Of a stretch of 64,000 nt of DNA, positions 1-10,112 are shown in pieces. A program made the position numbers and the translations under genes. Position 1 is the stretch's first letter. Every line of letters begins with the position of its first letter. The notes under the pieces are model-generated. The model had not been told where the DNA came from and ran no database searches. It was given only the letters and a program-made list of their open reading frames with translations. The DNA is from Mesorhizobium sp. WSM3859 (GTDB lineage Bacteria > Pseudomonadota > Alphaproteobacteria > Rhizobiales > Rhizobiaceae): positions 62,001 through 126,000 of the forward strand of contig NZ_NSGG01000008.1 of NCBI RefSeq assembly GCF_002295065.1, read 5' to 3'.

Positions 1-253
1 CGTGGATCTGGTGACCGAGCCGAACCCCAAGGACGACCATATCGAGCGCGATGGCGCGCATGTCTATGTCGCGCCGGAGGCCGCGCTCTTCCTGTTCGGC
101 ACTGAAATGGATTTCGAGCAGACGACGCTGCGCACCGGCTTCACCTTCAAGAACCCGAACCAGAGTTCGGCCTGCGGCTGCGGCGAATCCGTCGAACTGA
201 AGCCGGCCGATCTTAAGGCGTTGGCCGAGGCGCGCGCTTCAAGCGCTGCTTAG
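1..253 (+). CDS. sufA: Iron-sulfur carrier SufA/IscA family, 5' end missing
   Basis: C-terminal 83 codons of an A-type Fe-S carrier (HesB family); the start lies before the window. Such proteins take Fe-S clusters from the SUF scaffold and deliver them to apoproteins in the cytoplasm. The paired-cysteine signature CGCGES at visible residues 58-63 gives two of the three cluster ligands; the first Cys, usually about 64 residues earlier, falls just outside the window. The stop TAG is followed directly by the GTG of the next gene, so the two may be cotranscribed. SufA rather than IscA is inferred because rhizobia normally use a SUF operon, which would lie to the left. Confidence 0.85.
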   Translation, partial: VDLVTEPNPKDDHIERDGAHVYVAPEAALFLFGTEMDFEQTTLRTGFTFKNPNQSSACGCGESVELKPADLKALAEARASSAA

Positions 254-778
254 GTGAGCGCTGAGGCATATCGTTGGCGATGTGCCTGCTGTGATCAGGA
301 ATATACCGGGCTTCCCACAGACATGGCGTTCGGCGCGCCGGTGAACCTGGAAGCGCTTGACGAAGTGGCTCGATCGACCTTCCGCAAGAACGACGATTTT
401 TGTGTTGTGACCTACGCTACGGGGCAAACAGACCGGTTCATTCGTTGCCTGCTGCCTTTGCCCGTGCCTCAGTTGTCCGAAGAGTTCTGTTTCGGCGTTT
501 GGATGTCGGTCTCGGAAAGAAGCTGGAATGTCTATCGGGACGGATATGACACGGGCGAGTATGGGGATGACCTCTGCTTCGGTTATCTGATGCACGACAT
601 TCCCGAGTATCCAAGCTCGATGCACCTCCATGCCAATGTTGTGTTCCAACCTGGCAATCAGCGTCCCAGGGTGTTTCTGCATGATGCAGACCATCCCCTG
701 GTGGTCGCGCAGCGCGAAGGAGTGGATGTGACGCAGATCGAGCGCTGGGTTGCGCTTACGCATCGCCCTGAAGCCTAG
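254..778 (+). CDS. DUF2199 domain protein
   Basis: 174-residue protein matching the DUF2199 family: an N-terminal cysteine-rich start (W8, C10, C12, C13, then GLP) followed by an acidic and aromatic-rich body. The paired cysteines suggest a small metal site, but no function is known for the family. It starts with GTG immediately after the sufA stop with zero spacing, so translation is probably coupled to the SUF operon. Its base composition is somewhat lower in GC than its neighbours. Function unassigned. Confidence 0.75.
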   Translation: MSAEAYRWRCACCDQEYTGLPTDMAFGAPVNLEALDEVARSTFRKNDDFCVVTYATGQTDRFIRCLLPLPVPQLSEEFCFGVWMSVSERSWNVYRDGYDTGEYGDDLCFGYLMHDIPEYPSSMHLHANVVFQPGNQRPRVFLHDADHPLVVAQREGVDVTQIERWVALTHRPEA

Positions 779-779
779 G

Positions 780-1277
780 CTAATCGACCCACATGCCCGT
801 GCGTTTGTGCCAGTCGGCGATCGATTCCTCGGGATAGACGTCGAAAACCTTGTCCTTCTTGCCGACCACCGGCTCGACCCAGTTCGCCTTGTATTTCAGC
901 ATCAGATGCACCTTTTCCGGCGGTTTCGGCAGGTCGGTGTCGATCGCCGAGGCGAAGGGATGCACGAGATCCGGCCAGGTCGGGTCGTAGAGCCAGAGCG
1001 CTGAGCCGCATTCGCGGCAGAAATTGCGTTCGCCGGTCGAGACCTCGCAGTGCGGATGCTCGTCATCCTCGATTTCGGCGCGATAGACGCCGAGGCTGCG
1101 CTTGCCCGTGATTTTCAAAGTCTCGTAGTCGGCGCCGAGATTGATGGCAGAACCGCCGCCGCCCTGCTGCTTGCGGCAGATCGAGCAGTAACAGAGCATG
1201 AACGGCACCGGCGTGTGGCTTTCCACTTCGAAGCGGACGACGCCGCAGCGGCAGGAGCCTTTGAGCAGGACAGGCAT
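780..1277 (-). CDS. GFA family zinc protein
   Basis: 165-residue protein of the GFA family (glutathione-dependent formaldehyde-activating enzyme-like, a small zinc-binding beta fold). Three cysteine clusters are visible: KGSCRCG near the N-terminus, CYCSIC about 25 residues later, and FCRECG near residue 100. The ATG at 1277 was chosen because a GGAG lies 7 nt upstream; an upstream in-frame ATG has no such site. It is convergent with the DUF2199 gene, whose stop is one base away. Members are usually annotated as S-glutathionyl-hydroxymethyl handling or unknown; the real substrate cannot be told here. A second GFA gene lies at 56242. Confidence 0.8.
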   Translation of the reverse strand: MPVLLKGSCRCGVVRFEVESHTPVPFMLCYCSICRKQQGGGGSAINLGADYETLKITGKRSLGVYRAEIEDDEHPHCEVSTGERNFCRECGSALWLYDPTWPDLVHPFASAIDTDLPKPPEKVHLMLKYKANWVEPVVGKKDKVFDVYPEESIADWHKRTGMWVD

Positions 1278-1366
1278 GACGGAACTCCATTTTCCGGGTC
1301 TCAACCTGTCAGCATGCTTTTGGTTGCGGCGATGACAAGGCTGATAACGGATGAGATGATTGCGGC

Positions 1367-1690
1367 ATGGACAATGAACGCCTTGAAGAACTGTTCGAAA
1401 GCCTGGGGCCGATCAGCATCCGCAAACTGTTCGGCGGCAAGGGTATCTATTGCGACGGCGTTATCGTCGCGGTCGTCGTGCGCAACGAACTGATGCTGAA
1501 GGCGGACGAGCAACGTGCGCCGGCCTTCGAGGCAGCGGGCTGCAGGCAGTGGGCATATACGGGCTCGCGCCACGGCAAGACGGTGGCGATGCCCTATTGG
1601 AGCGTGCCGGACGAGGCGTTCGACGATCCCGACGAGATGGCCGTGTGGGCGCGGCGGGCCTATGAGGCGGGAAGACGGGCGGGGAAGTGA
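1367..1690 (+). CDS. TfoX/Sxy N-terminal domain protein
   Basis: 107-residue protein consisting only of the TfoX N-terminal domain: the early pattern LFESLGPISIRKLFGGKG is typical, followed by a beta-rich core and the Y/W-rich end. In gammaproteobacteria full-length TfoX/Sxy activates competence genes; the short alphaproteobacterial proteins with only this domain have no established role. It stands alone between a minus-strand GFA gene and a repeat element. Family assignment is firm; a role in competence is not implied. Confidence 0.8.
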   Translation: MDNERLEELFESLGPISIRKLFGGKGIYCDGVIVAVVVRNELMLKADEQRAPAFEAAGCRQWAYTGSRHGKTVAMPYWSVPDEAFDDPDEMAVWARRAYEAGRRAGK

Positions 1691-1729
1691 TTTTGAGCTG
1701 CTGACAATGTGAAGGGCACTTCGAGGCCG

Positions 1730-1881
1730 CCCCCTCATCCGGCCGCTTCGCGGCCACCTTCTCCCCGTTGGGGAGAAGAGGTTGGCGCAGGCGGCGGCGC
1801 GCCTCCTCTCCCCTCGGGGAGAGGTCGGATTACCCCGAATTGCTCTTCGCAATTCGGCCTTGGCAATCCGGGTGAGGGGGC
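1730..1881. repeat. Inverted-repeat intergenic element (CCTTCTCCCC type), copy 1
   Basis: Intergenic block whose two ends are inverted copies of each other: CCCCCTCATCCGG on the left and its complement (CCGGGTGAGGGGG) on the right. It contains several short hairpins, including CTCCCCGTTGGGGAG near 1760 and GAATTGCTCTTCGCAATTC near 1840. It belongs with the copies at 33596, 56645 and 62158. No coding potential; it fills the gap between the TfoX-N gene and psuG. Confidence 0.6.
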
Positions 1882-1895
1882 TTCGCCGCGGGTCT

Positions 1896-2813
1896 CTACA
1901 GCGCCTTCGCGATCTCCGCCGCCAGCCGGGCATTGTTCTCGACCAGCGCGATGTTGGTCTTCAGGCTGCGGCCGCCGGTCAGTTCGAGGATCTTCGACAG
2001 CAGGAACGGCGTCACCGCCTTGCCGGTCACATTCTGCGCCTCGGCCGCCTTCTGCGCGGCGTCGATATAGCCGGCCATTTCGTCGGCCGGGATCTCGTCA
2101 TTGTGCGGCACCGGATTGGCGACCAGAATGCCGCCGCCCAGACCCAGCGCCTGGCGCGTGCGGTAGAAATGGGCGATGTCTTCAGGCGCATTGAGCGTCA
2201 GCGGTGCGCGGAAGGGCGATTGCCTGGACCAGAAGGCGGGCATGGTTTCGCTGCCGTGGCCGATGACAGGCACGCCGCGCGTTTCGAGCACCTCCAGCGT
2301 CTTTTCGATGTCGAGGATCGCCTTGGCGCCGGCCGAGACGACGATGACCGGCGTGCGCGCCAGCTCGTCGAGATCAGCCGATATGTCGAAGCTTTTCTCG
2401 GCGCCCTTGTGGACACCGCCGATACCGCCGGTGGCAAACACTTTTATGCCGGCCATATGCGCGGCGATCATCGTGGCCGCGACGGTGGTGCCGCCCGTGC
2501 GCTTTTGAGCGACGGCAAAGCCGATGTCGGCGCGAGACAGCTTCATGGCGTCGCCGGTCATGGCGAGCGATTCGCGTTCGCCATCGGACAGGCCGATCTT
2601 AATGCGGCCGTCGACCACGGCGATCGTCGCCGGCACCGCGCCGGCATCGGCGATGATCTGCTCGACCTTGGCCGCCATCGCGCCATTGTCGGGGTAGGGC
2701 ATGCCGTGGGTGATGATGGTCGATTCCAGCGCCACCACCGGCCGGCCGGCGGCAAGCGCCTCCGCCACGGGCGGGTGGATGTCAATAAAGGGGCGGGCGG
2801 TCTCGGGCGTCAT
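1896..2813 (-). CDS. psuG: Pseudouridine-5'-phosphate glycosidase
   Basis: 305 residues, full length for PsuG/IndA. The enzyme reversibly splits pseudouridine 5'-phosphate into uracil and ribose 5-phosphate, letting the cell recycle the modified nucleoside. Active-site positions known from E. coli PsuG (E31, H137, K166) correspond here to E30 in ALESTIITHG, H135 in GGIGGVHKG and K164 in SAGAKAILD. It lies 38 bp downstream of the PfkB-type kinase psuK on the same strand, the usual two-gene pathway. The start ATG at 2813 keeps the family's typical N-terminal length. Confidence 0.93.
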   Translation of the reverse strand: MTPETARPFIDIHPPVAEALAAGRPVVALESTIITHGMPYPDNGAMAAKVEQIIADAGAVPATIAVVDGRIKIGLSDGERESLAMTGDAMKLSRADIGFAVAQKRTGGTTVAATMIAAHMAGIKVFATGGIGGVHKGAEKSFDISADLDELARTPVIVVSAGAKAILDIEKTLEVLETRGVPVIGHGSETMPAFWSRQSPFRAPLTLNAPEDIAHFYRTRQALGLGGGILVANPVPHNDEIPADEMAGYIDAAQKAAEAQNVTGKAVTPFLLSKILELTGGRSLKTNIALVENNARLAAEIAKAL

Positions 2814-2851
2814 GGCTGTCTCCGCAAGGAGGAACTGGATGGTTGGTGGCC

Positions 2852-3805
2852 CTATGCCACCTCCCGTGCCTCCGGCACAAGGGCAAGCGCCTGCGTGAAG
2901 TTGGCGATCGTGAAGGACGGCACGGCCTCCGGGCTCTCGATGGCGAGCATGGCCGCCGCGACGCCCTCGCGCAGCGCTGCGCGCAGCGGCAGGCCGCGCA
3001 GCAGGGCGGCGACCGTCGTGCCGGTCAGCGCATCGCCGGCGCCGGTCACATCGGCAACCCGGCGCGGCGCAGGCGGGTCGAGCTCGAAGACGCCGGTGTC
3101 GTCATAGCCCAGCACCGGAGCGCTGCCGGCCGTGACCACGCCGGCATTCAGGCCAACCTGCCTGAGCGCGTCGACAAGGGTTTTCCCGGACATTTCGGCG
3201 CCGACCAGCGCGGCGGCTTCGCGGCGGTTCATGAAGAGCAGCGACAGCCTGTCGAGCAGCGGCGTCAGCCGAACGACCTTGGCCGGCGAAACGGCGATGG
3301 AGAAGACCGGGCGGCCGCCGGCAAGCGCCACCAGGCGTTCCAGCGCCGTCGTCGGCAGGTTGGCGTCGCACAGGATCGCATCGGCGGCGGCGATCGCCTC
3401 GCGCACCTTGGAACGCCTGATCTGCTTGGGAAAGGCGAGGTCATAAAGCGCCATGTCGGCCAGCCCGACGATCAATTCGCCCTCGGCGTCGATCAGCGCC
3501 GTGTAGCTCGGCGTCGTGCGGTCGAGGAACACCACCGAGAGATCCGTTATCCCGGCGTTGTCGATCGCCGAGGCGACCGTGTCCGCCGCCGCGTCGCCGC
3601 CGCGCACCGAGATCAGCGAGGCCGACACGCCGCGCTTCACCACGCTGCGCAGCGCGTTGAAAACCACGCCGCCGACATCCTCGCGCATCATGCCGGGATT
3701 TGAGGCGGCTGGCACATAAGTGCCGGAGACCTGGCCGCGCCGGTCGATATGGGCGCCGCCCAAAGCCAGGATCGTTGGGGCCAGGATAGTTGGGGATGTC
3801 GGCAT
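2852..3805 (-). CDS. psuK: Pseudouridine kinase, PfkB family
   Basis: 317-residue PfkB-family sugar/nucleoside kinase. The N-terminal glycine motif LALGGAHIDRRG and the C-terminal PfkB signature DVTGAGDALTG (catalytic Asp in GAGD) are both present. The position directly upstream of psuG indicates pseudouridine as substrate: the kinase makes the 5'-phosphate that PsuG cleaves. The ATG at 3805 is preferred over an upstream in-frame ATG at 3985 because the intervening residues are low-complexity and unlike the family; the ribosome binding site is weak. Kinase family certain, substrate from context. Confidence 0.85.
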   Translation of the reverse strand: MPTSPTILAPTILALGGAHIDRRGQVSGTYVPAASNPGMMREDVGGVVFNALRSVVKRGVSASLISVRGGDAAADTVASAIDNAGITDLSVVFLDRTTPSYTALIDAEGELIVGLADMALYDLAFPKQIRRSKVREAIAAADAILCDANLPTTALERLVALAGGRPVFSIAVSPAKVVRLTPLLDRLSLLFMNRREAAALVGAEMSGKTLVDALRQVGLNAGVVTAGSAPVLGYDDTGVFELDPPAPRRVADVTGAGDALTGTTVAALLRGLPLRAALREGVAAAMLAIESPEAVPSFTIANFTQALALVPEAREVA

Positions 3806-4088
3806 TTCGGGTCGGTGACTTTCATTGATCGTGCGGCTGCGCACACTAGGTTTCCTCAGGTCGCCCTGCAATCGGGGTCGCGATTCGGGATGGCTGAACG
3901 GCGAAGACTCTTCCGGCGCGGTGACTCCAGAACGCGCCGAACACATGTCCGAACGGGCTAGCCCGGATGTGTCCCGTTGAAGCATCAGGCAAGGACGCCA
4001 TCAGGTCAGCATCCTCCCGCGACCCGCCGCCGTCGTAAGAGCGCGGCCATCAGGCTGAATTCCATTTGGAAACATGTCATGGTGGGCG

Positions 4089-4880
4089 ATGCTAAATCAT
4101 GCGCTTGTTTATTACTGCGTTTATGGCGGCGATCCGTTCTACGAGTGTCTCCGCATCTCACTGGATTCACTGCTGCGCATCGGCGGCTACACCGGCGCCG
4201 TCGGTGTCGCATGCGATCGCTCGAAGGCCGATCTGCTGCCTTATATCCCGGAAGCGATGCATGCTCGGCTGATCGTGGCGCCTGCGACACGCGAGCGCGG
4301 CTGGTTCAACCGCTATGACATCGGTCACGGCCGCTTCGACCAGTTCAGCCCTGTCGTGTATGCCGATATCGATGTGGTGTTCGACCGGGACGTCAGTCCG
4401 GTGCTGATGATGCCGCTCTTGCGGCGCAAGGTGTTCCTCGCCACCGAGCAGCTGGATTTCGCCAACCTCCCGCCAACCAGATGGCCGGAATATTCGGGCG
4501 ATTTCTTCGGGAGGTATCTGTATCTCGCCGACCTCTGGCCACCTCTGCCAATGCCGCTTGGCAACTCCGGTTTGCTAGGCTTCGAAGATATCGATCTGGT
4601 GAAACCATTGTTTGCCGCGGTCTCGGAACTGGCCGACAAACAGAGCGCCGAACGATTGCGTGTTTTCGGCGACCAGCCGATCCTCAACTTCCTGCTTCAG
4701 AAGATGTATCTCGGCGATTTCGACAGGATGAACCGTCATGTCCGCATCGCGCGAAGTATTGCCGAAGTTCCTGTCGAAGCGCGGCAAGGCGTCGTGCACT
4801 TCAATGTCTTTACCACTGAAGCGAAGATCAAGGCGATGCGGGCCTATCTCGACGGCATCAGCTTGTCCGCGGCCAGATGA
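4089..4880 (+). CDS. Glycosyltransferase-like protein (GT8-type DxD)
   Basis: 263 residues from ATG 4089; an alternative ATG at 4074 adds five residues. A GGTGGG sits just before 4089. The pattern resembles nucleotide-sugar glycosyltransferases of the GT8 kind: an N-terminal YYCVYGGDPFYECLRISLDS stretch, then PVVYADIDVVFDRD with a DxD-like ADID metal/sugar-nucleotide motif, and later LGNSGLLGF and a GDQPILN segment like the DQ motif of these enzymes. No signal peptide or membrane segment is obvious. It stands alone between psuK and recA; sugar donor and acceptor are unknown. Confidence 0.6.
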   Translation: MLNHALVYYCVYGGDPFYECLRISLDSLLRIGGYTGAVGVACDRSKADLLPYIPEAMHARLIVAPATRERGWFNRYDIGHGRFDQFSPVVYADIDVVFDRDVSPVLMMPLLRRKVFLATEQLDFANLPPTRWPEYSGDFFGRYLYLADLWPPLPMPLGNSGLLGFEDIDLVKPLFAAVSELADKQSAERLRVFGDQPILNFLLQKMYLGDFDRMNRHVRIARSIAEVPVEARQGVVHFNVFTTEAKIKAMRAYLDGISLSAAR

Positions 4881-5074
4881 CCGAAGTGTCGTCCGGCAGC
4901 TCGGCGCCGGTGTGGATCGCCTGGCGGCGGCGATAAGCCGAGACGCTGGACGGCACACCGCGACTAGGCGAAGGCAGTCGGGCGAAACCTTTTTGATTCG
5001 TATTTGACTAGTGGCTGGCCTTTCGCTCAACGACTGCATGTTCGGACGGGATACGTCCGGCGCTAGACATGGTA

Positions 5075-5089
5075 GTACAAAAATAGAAC
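5075..5089 (+). promoter_or_regulatory. LexA (SOS) box candidate, upstream
   Basis: GTAC-N7-GAAC with an A-rich spacer. The alphaproteobacterial LexA operator is GAAC-N7-GAAC (or GTTC-N7-GTTC); this site differs at one base in the left half. It lies about 125 bp before the recA start. Confidence 0.5.
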
Positions 5090-5140
5090 AGATCGAGATG
5101 TTGATTATTTTTCAAATTGTTGATACCTCTTGCCAAATGA

Positions 5141-5155
5141 GAACAAAAAAGGTAC
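5141..5155 (+). promoter_or_regulatory. LexA (SOS) box candidate, proximal
   Basis: GAAC-N7-GTAC, one base from the alphaproteobacterial direct-repeat LexA box, 59 bp upstream of the recA ATG in AT-rich promoter-like DNA. Position and sequence fit SOS control of recA. Confidence 0.6.
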
Positions 5156-5214
5156 AAATCGGGCAGGGATCACGGATTGTCCGGCCTTCATTGACGACCA
5201 CGGGGTGATGTATC

Positions 5215-6312
<1,098 letters not shown>

Positions 6313-6452
6313 GGCTGGCCCAGGAAGATCGCGCAGCGGTTTCCTGTTCGGGATTGAGCGCGAGCAATTCGTCGGCTTAGCCGGAGTTCGGCCACAATCC
6401 TGGTCTATTGGGTTATGCTTATGTAATCGAGTTCTTGAGTACTGCGTACCCG

Positions 6453-6480
6453 AACCGCCGGCCTTCGCGCCGGCGGTTTT
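6453..6480 (+). terminator. Rho-independent terminator of recA
   Basis: Perfect 10-bp stem AACCGCCGGC / GCCGGCGGTT with a 6-nt loop, running into four T. About 140 bp after the recA stop. Confidence 0.85.
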
Positions 6481-6526
6481 GCGTTTCGGGGTAGCGCCGC
6501 GTGGCCGGCGGATCGTTTAATTGGTC

Positions 6527-6633
6527 TAAAGCGCGTCGCGATCCTTCGGATTCGCTCCGTGCGCTTTAGGTCTTTGGTTTTACGCATGTCTTCATCCCGA
6601 AACCGGTTCCCACTTTCGGGAGACATGCTTTAA
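6527..6633. repeat. RIME-like two-hairpin repeat, copy A1
   Basis: About 107 bp. First palindrome opens TAAAGCGCG and closes GCGCTTTA; a short TCTTTGGTTTTACG linker follows; second palindrome opens GCATGTC and closes GACATGC around AAACCGGTTCCC. Closely related to 9417-9521 and more distantly to the GCAATTCC copies. No coding potential. Confidence 0.75.
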
Positions 6634-6749
6634 CTCCGTGTTTCTGGACAGGCTCAAGAGCTATCGCTAAAAGGCCCATCTATCTTCTGAAACACCAAGC
6701 CCATCAGCCGCCGGCAACGCCGGCGGTTCTCGTGAAAAGGCAGTATGCA

Positions 6750-9419
6750 ATGAGTGGCGTGAACGACATCCGGTCGACATTCCTCGACTACTTCCGCAAG
6801 GAGGGCCACGAGATCGTCGCCTCCAGCCCGCTGGTGCCGCGCAACGATCCGACACTGATGTTCACCAACGCCGGCATGGTGCAGTTCAAGAACGTCTTCA
6901 CCGGCCTGGAGAAGCGTCCCTATTCGCGGGCGTCTACTGCGCAGAAGAGCGTGCGTGCCGGCGGCAAGCACAACGACCTCGACAATGTCGGCTACACCGC
7001 GCGCCATCTCACCTTCTTCGAGATGCTCGGCAATTTCTCGTTTGGCGACTATTTCAAGGAGCGCGCGATCGAGCTTGCCTGGAACCTGATCACCAAGGGT
7101 TTTGGCCTGAATAAGGACAAGCTGCTCGTTACCGTCTATCACACCGACGACGAGGCGGCGGCTTACTGGAAGAAGATCGCCGGTTTTTCCGACGACCGCA
7201 TCATCCGCATCCCGACCTCGGACAATTTCTGGGCGATGGGCGACACCGGCCCCTGCGGTCCATGCTCGGAAATCTTCATCGACCGCGGCGAGCATATCTG
7301 GGGCGGCCCGCCCGGCAGCCCCGAAGAAGACGGCGACCGGTTCCTGGAATTCTGGAACCTGGTGTTCATGCAGTATGAGCAGGTGACCAAGGAAGAGCGC
7401 ATCGACCTGCCGCGTCCCTCGATCGACACCGGCATGGGCCTGGAGCGCATGGCGTCGATCCTGCAGGGCGTCGACAGCGTCTTCGAGACCGACCTGTTCA
7501 AGCACCTGATCGATGCCGCGTCGTCGGCGCTCGGCCAGGGGCCGAACCAGGAGAACGTCGCGTCCTACCGTGTGATCGCGGATCATCTGCGCTCGTCCTC
7601 CTTCCTGGTGGCCGACGGCGTGCTGCCTTCCAATGAGGGCCGCGGCTATGTGCTGCGCCGCATCATGCGCCGCGCCATGCGCCACGCGCAGCTGCTCGGC
7701 GCAAAGGAGCCCTTGATGTGGCAGCTGGTGCCGGCGCTGGTGCGCGAGATGGGCCAAGCCTATCCCGAGCTGGTGCGCGGCGAAGCGCTGATCACCGAAA
7801 CGCTGAAGCTCGAGGAAACACGCTTCCGCAAGACGTTGGTGCGCGGCCTCGGCCTGCTTTCGGACGCCACCGAGACGCTGCATGCCGGCGACATGCTGGA
7901 CGGCGAGACGGCGTTCAAGCTCTACGACACTTATGGCTTCCCGCTGGACCTGACGCAGGATGCACTGCGCCAGCGCAGCATCTCGGTCGATATCGCGGGT
8001 TTCGCCAACGCGATGGAGCGGCAGAAGGCAGAGGCGCGCGCGCATTGGGCGGGCTCGGGCGAAGCCGCGACCGAGACGGTCTGGTTCTCGGTGCGCGAAA
8101 AGACCGGCGCGACCGAATTCCTCGGCTACGAGACTGAGGCTGCGGAAGGCATCGTCCAGGCGCTGGTCAAGGACGGCAAGACCATCGACAGCGCCGGCCA
8201 GGGCGATGCGGTCGCCGTGGTTGTCAACCAGACGCCGTTCTATGGCGAATCCGGCGGCCAGATGGGCGACACTGGCGTGATCTCGGGTGACGGTTTCTCG
8301 ATCGAGGTTTCCGACACGCAGAAGAAAGCCGACGGTCTGTTCGTTCACATCGGCAAGGTGGCTAAAGGCACGGTGAAGACGGGTGCCGCCGTCGAGCTCA
8401 AGGTCGACCATGCGCGCCGCTCGAAGCTGCGCGCCAACCATTCCGCGACGCACCTCATCCACGAGGCGCTACGCGAGGTGCTGGGCACCCATGTCGCGCA
8501 GAAGGGCTCGCTGGTCGCGCCCGACCGCCTGCGCTTCGACATTTCGCACAACAAGCCCATCTCCGCGGAAGACCTTGAAGAGGTCGAGCGCATGGCGAAC
8601 GAGATCGTCGTGCAGAACAGCCCGGTGACGACGCGGCTGATGTCGGTCGACGACGCGATCGCCGAGGGCGCGATGGCGCTGTTCGGCGAGAAATACGGGG
8701 ACGAGGTGCGTGTCGTGTCAATGGGCACCGGCCTGCATGGCGCCAAGGCCAATCGTCCTTATTCGGTCGAGCTGTGCGGCGGCACCCATGTCAGGTCGAC
8801 CGGCGACATAGGCCTGGTGCGCATTCTGTCGGATAGCGCGGTGGCGGCGGGCGTGCGCCGCATCGAGGCGCTGACGGGCGAGGCTGCCCGCAGGCATCTC
8901 GACGAACAGGACAAGCGCCTGAAGGCCGCGGCGGCGACGTTGAAGATCTCGCCGGCCGATGTGCCGTCGCGCGTCGAAGCGCTGCTCGAAGAGCGCAAGA
9001 AGCTCGAAAAGGAGCTTACCGAGGCGCGCAAGAAGCTGGCGCTGGGCGGCGGCTCGGCCGTTGCCGATGCCCCGGCCGCGAACGAGACGGTCGCCGGCGT
9101 CGGCTTCCTCGGCAAGGCGGTCAGCGGTGTGGCGCCGAAGGACCTGAAGCCGCTTGCCGATGCCGGCAAAAAGACGCTCGGCTCAGGCGTGGTGGTCTTC
9201 GTCGGCGCCGGCGAGGACAACAAGGCAAGCGTGGTCGTCGGCGTCACCAACGACCTGACCGGCCGCTTCAGCGCCGTCGATCTGGTCCGCGTCGCGTCGG
9301 CCGCGCTTGGCGGGCAGGGCGGCGGCGGGCGTCCCGACATGGCGCAGGCCGGCGGCCCAGATGCATCCAAGGCAAACGACGCGATCGCGGCGGTGAAAGC
9401 GGCGCTGGAGGCGGCTTAA
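6750..9419 (+). CDS. alaS: Alanyl-tRNA synthetase
   Basis: 889 residues from ATG 6750 (AAGG 9 nt upstream; an upstream ATG at 6732 adds six residues). Charges tRNA-Ala and edits mischarged Ser/Gly. In order: class II catalytic domain beginning [13 protein letters not shown], with [17 protein letters not shown] and [15 protein letters not shown]; tRNA-recognition region; editing domain with the zinc ligands in NHSATHL and CGGTHV; a coiled region rich in Lys/Glu; and a C-terminal DHHA1-like domain ending in a Gly-rich [16 protein letters not shown] segment. The TAA stop is the first triplet of the repeat at 9417. Confidence 0.98.
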   Translation: MSGVNDIRSTFLDYFRKEGHEIVASSPLVPRNDPTLMFTNAGMVQFKNVFTGLEKRPYSRASTAQKSVRAGGKHNDLDNVGYTARHLTFFEMLGNFSFGDYFKERAIELAWNLITKGFGLNKDKLLVTVYHTDDEAAAYWKKIAGFSDDRIIRIPTSDNFWAMGDTGPCGPCSEIFIDRGEHIWGGPPGSPEEDGDRFLEFWNLVFMQYEQVTKEERIDLPRPSIDTGMGLERMASILQGVDSVFETDLFKHLIDAASSALGQGPNQENVASYRVIADHLRSSSFLVADGVLPSNEGRGYVLRRIMRRAMRHAQLLGAKEPLMWQLVPALVREMGQAYPELVRGEALITETLKLEETRFRKTLVRGLGLLSDATETLHAGDMLDGETAFKLYDTYGFPLDLTQDALRQRSISVDIAGFANAMERQKAEARAHWAGSGEAATETVWFSVREKTGATEFLGYETEAAEGIVQALVKDGKTIDSAGQGDAVAVVVNQTPFYGESGGQMGDTGVISGDGFSIEVSDTQKKADGLFVHIGKVAKGTVKTGAAVELKVDHARRSKLRANHSATHLIHEALREVLGTHVAQKGSLVAPDRLRFDISHNKPISAEDLEEVERMANEIVVQNSPVTTRLMSVDDAIAEGAMALFGEKYGDEVRVVSMGTGLHGAKANRPYSVELCGGTHVRSTGDIGLVRILSDSAVAAGVRRIEALTGEAARRHLDEQDKRLKAAAATLKISPADVPSRVEALLEERKKLEKELTEARKKLALGGGSAVADAPAANETVAGVGFLGKAVSGVAPKDLKPLADAGKKTLGSGVVVFVGAGEDNKASVVVGVTNDLTGRFSAVDLVRVASAALGGQGGGGRPDMAQAGGPDASKANDAIAAVKAALEAA

Positions 9420-9521
9420 AGCGCGTCGCGCTGAACCGGATTCAGGCGCCGCGCTTTAAGCCTTTGTTTTGATGCATGTCGTTGCCCCAGAACCGGTGAC
9501 ACTTCTGGGCGACATGCATTA
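9417..9521. repeat. RIME-like two-hairpin repeat, copy A2
   Basis: About 105 bp with the same plan as 6527-6633: TAAAGCGCGTCGCG ... GCGCTTTA, linker CCTTTGTTTTGAT, then GCATGTC ... GACATGC. It begins with the alaS stop codon and ends at the last codons of convergent coq7, so it occupies the whole gap and may serve as a bidirectional transcription stop. Confidence 0.75.
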
Positions 9522-10112
9522 GATCGGGGTGCCAGGAAGCTTTGCCGCTTTCAGAGCGCGCGCCATTCTCACGGAGTCGCCCCAGGTGGACAGCCAGATG
9601 AGGCAATCCGTGGCGACAGCGATTGTTGAGCGCAGGAGGTGCACCAGCGGACCTGGTGCAGTCAGCTGCTCCTCGGCGTGGTGGAGATGGGCCAGCTCTT
9701 CCTTGCGGATCGACAGGATGATGGCGTGCAGGGCGCGATCACGCTCGAGAAGGTAGTGGAGCTGGTCGTCGAGGTGGCGGTGCACTGTCGCTTCGACGGC
9801 GGCGGTGCATGCCCAGATGCCTTGCCGGCCGAGCAGGGCGGTGCAAAAGCCCAACAGCCAGCCACCCCAACTCCAAAATTGCATCACACGGCACGGACGC
9901 GATTTTCGCGCCGGCATAGCGGCACGGAAAGCGGCGCAATGCTGGCGCTCGTGTCCCAGCATTTCCGTCAAAGACGGCACGCAATCTGGTGAGAGGTACC
10001 TGGCGACGAGGATTTGCGCCGAATAGATCCTGATCGCTCCAAATTCGCCGGCGTGGTTGACCCGGACGATTCTGGCCACGGTCAGCGCTTCGCGGCGAGG
10101 AAGCTCATCCAT
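9519..10112 (-). CDS. coq7: Demethoxyubiquinone hydroxylase, COQ7 family
   Basis: 197-residue di-iron carboxylate protein of the COQ7 family, which adds the last ring hydroxyl in ubiquinone synthesis at the membrane. Metal ligands appear as E in VNHAGEFGA, E and H in LGHERQH, E in AAVEATVHRHL and E/H in EELAHLHHAEE. The start at 10112 is chosen because its ATGGATGA overlaps the stop of the upstream GST gene, indicating translational coupling. Hydrophobic stretches in the middle fit membrane association. UbiL/UbiF-type enzymes can do the same step in other bacteria; the ligands here favour COQ7. Confidence 0.85.
   Translation of the reverse strand: MDELPRREALTVARIVRVNHAGEFGAIRIYSAQILVARYLSPDCVPSLTEMLGHERQHCAAFRAAMPARKSRPCRVMQFWSWGGWLLGFCTALLGRQGIWACTAAVEATVHRHLDDQLHYLLERDRALHAIILSIRKEELAHLHHAEEQLTAPGPLVHLLRSTIAVATDCLIWLSTWGDSVRMARALKAAKLPGTPI

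Larger units (their letters stand above)
4881..5214. other. recA upstream region, no gene
   Basis: 334 bp without a credible gene. The left part is ordinary GC-rich spacer; from about 5060 it becomes AT-rich. It carries a short hairpin (CGGACG, 5-nt loop, CGTCCG at 5043-5059) and two LexA-type boxes listed separately, so it is read as the recA promoter and operator region. The recA ATG is preceded by GGGGTGATG, a usable ribosome binding site. Confidence 0.7.
6313..6749. other. recA-alaS intergenic region, terminator and repeats
   Basis: 437 bp without a gene. Right after the recA stop is a worn copy (about 6319-6372) of the GCAATTCC-type hairpin repeat, recognisable from its similarity to the inverted copy at 59149. 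Then come the recA terminator (6453) and a good two-hairpin repeat (6527). The last 110 bp before alaS hold its promoter region, but no clear promoter could be picked out. Confidence 0.6.

Noticed and set aside
6654-8462. 602-codon open frame antisense to alaS
   Set aside because: Composition-driven shadow of a high-GC gene; alaS is fully conserved and the antisense peptide has no family features.
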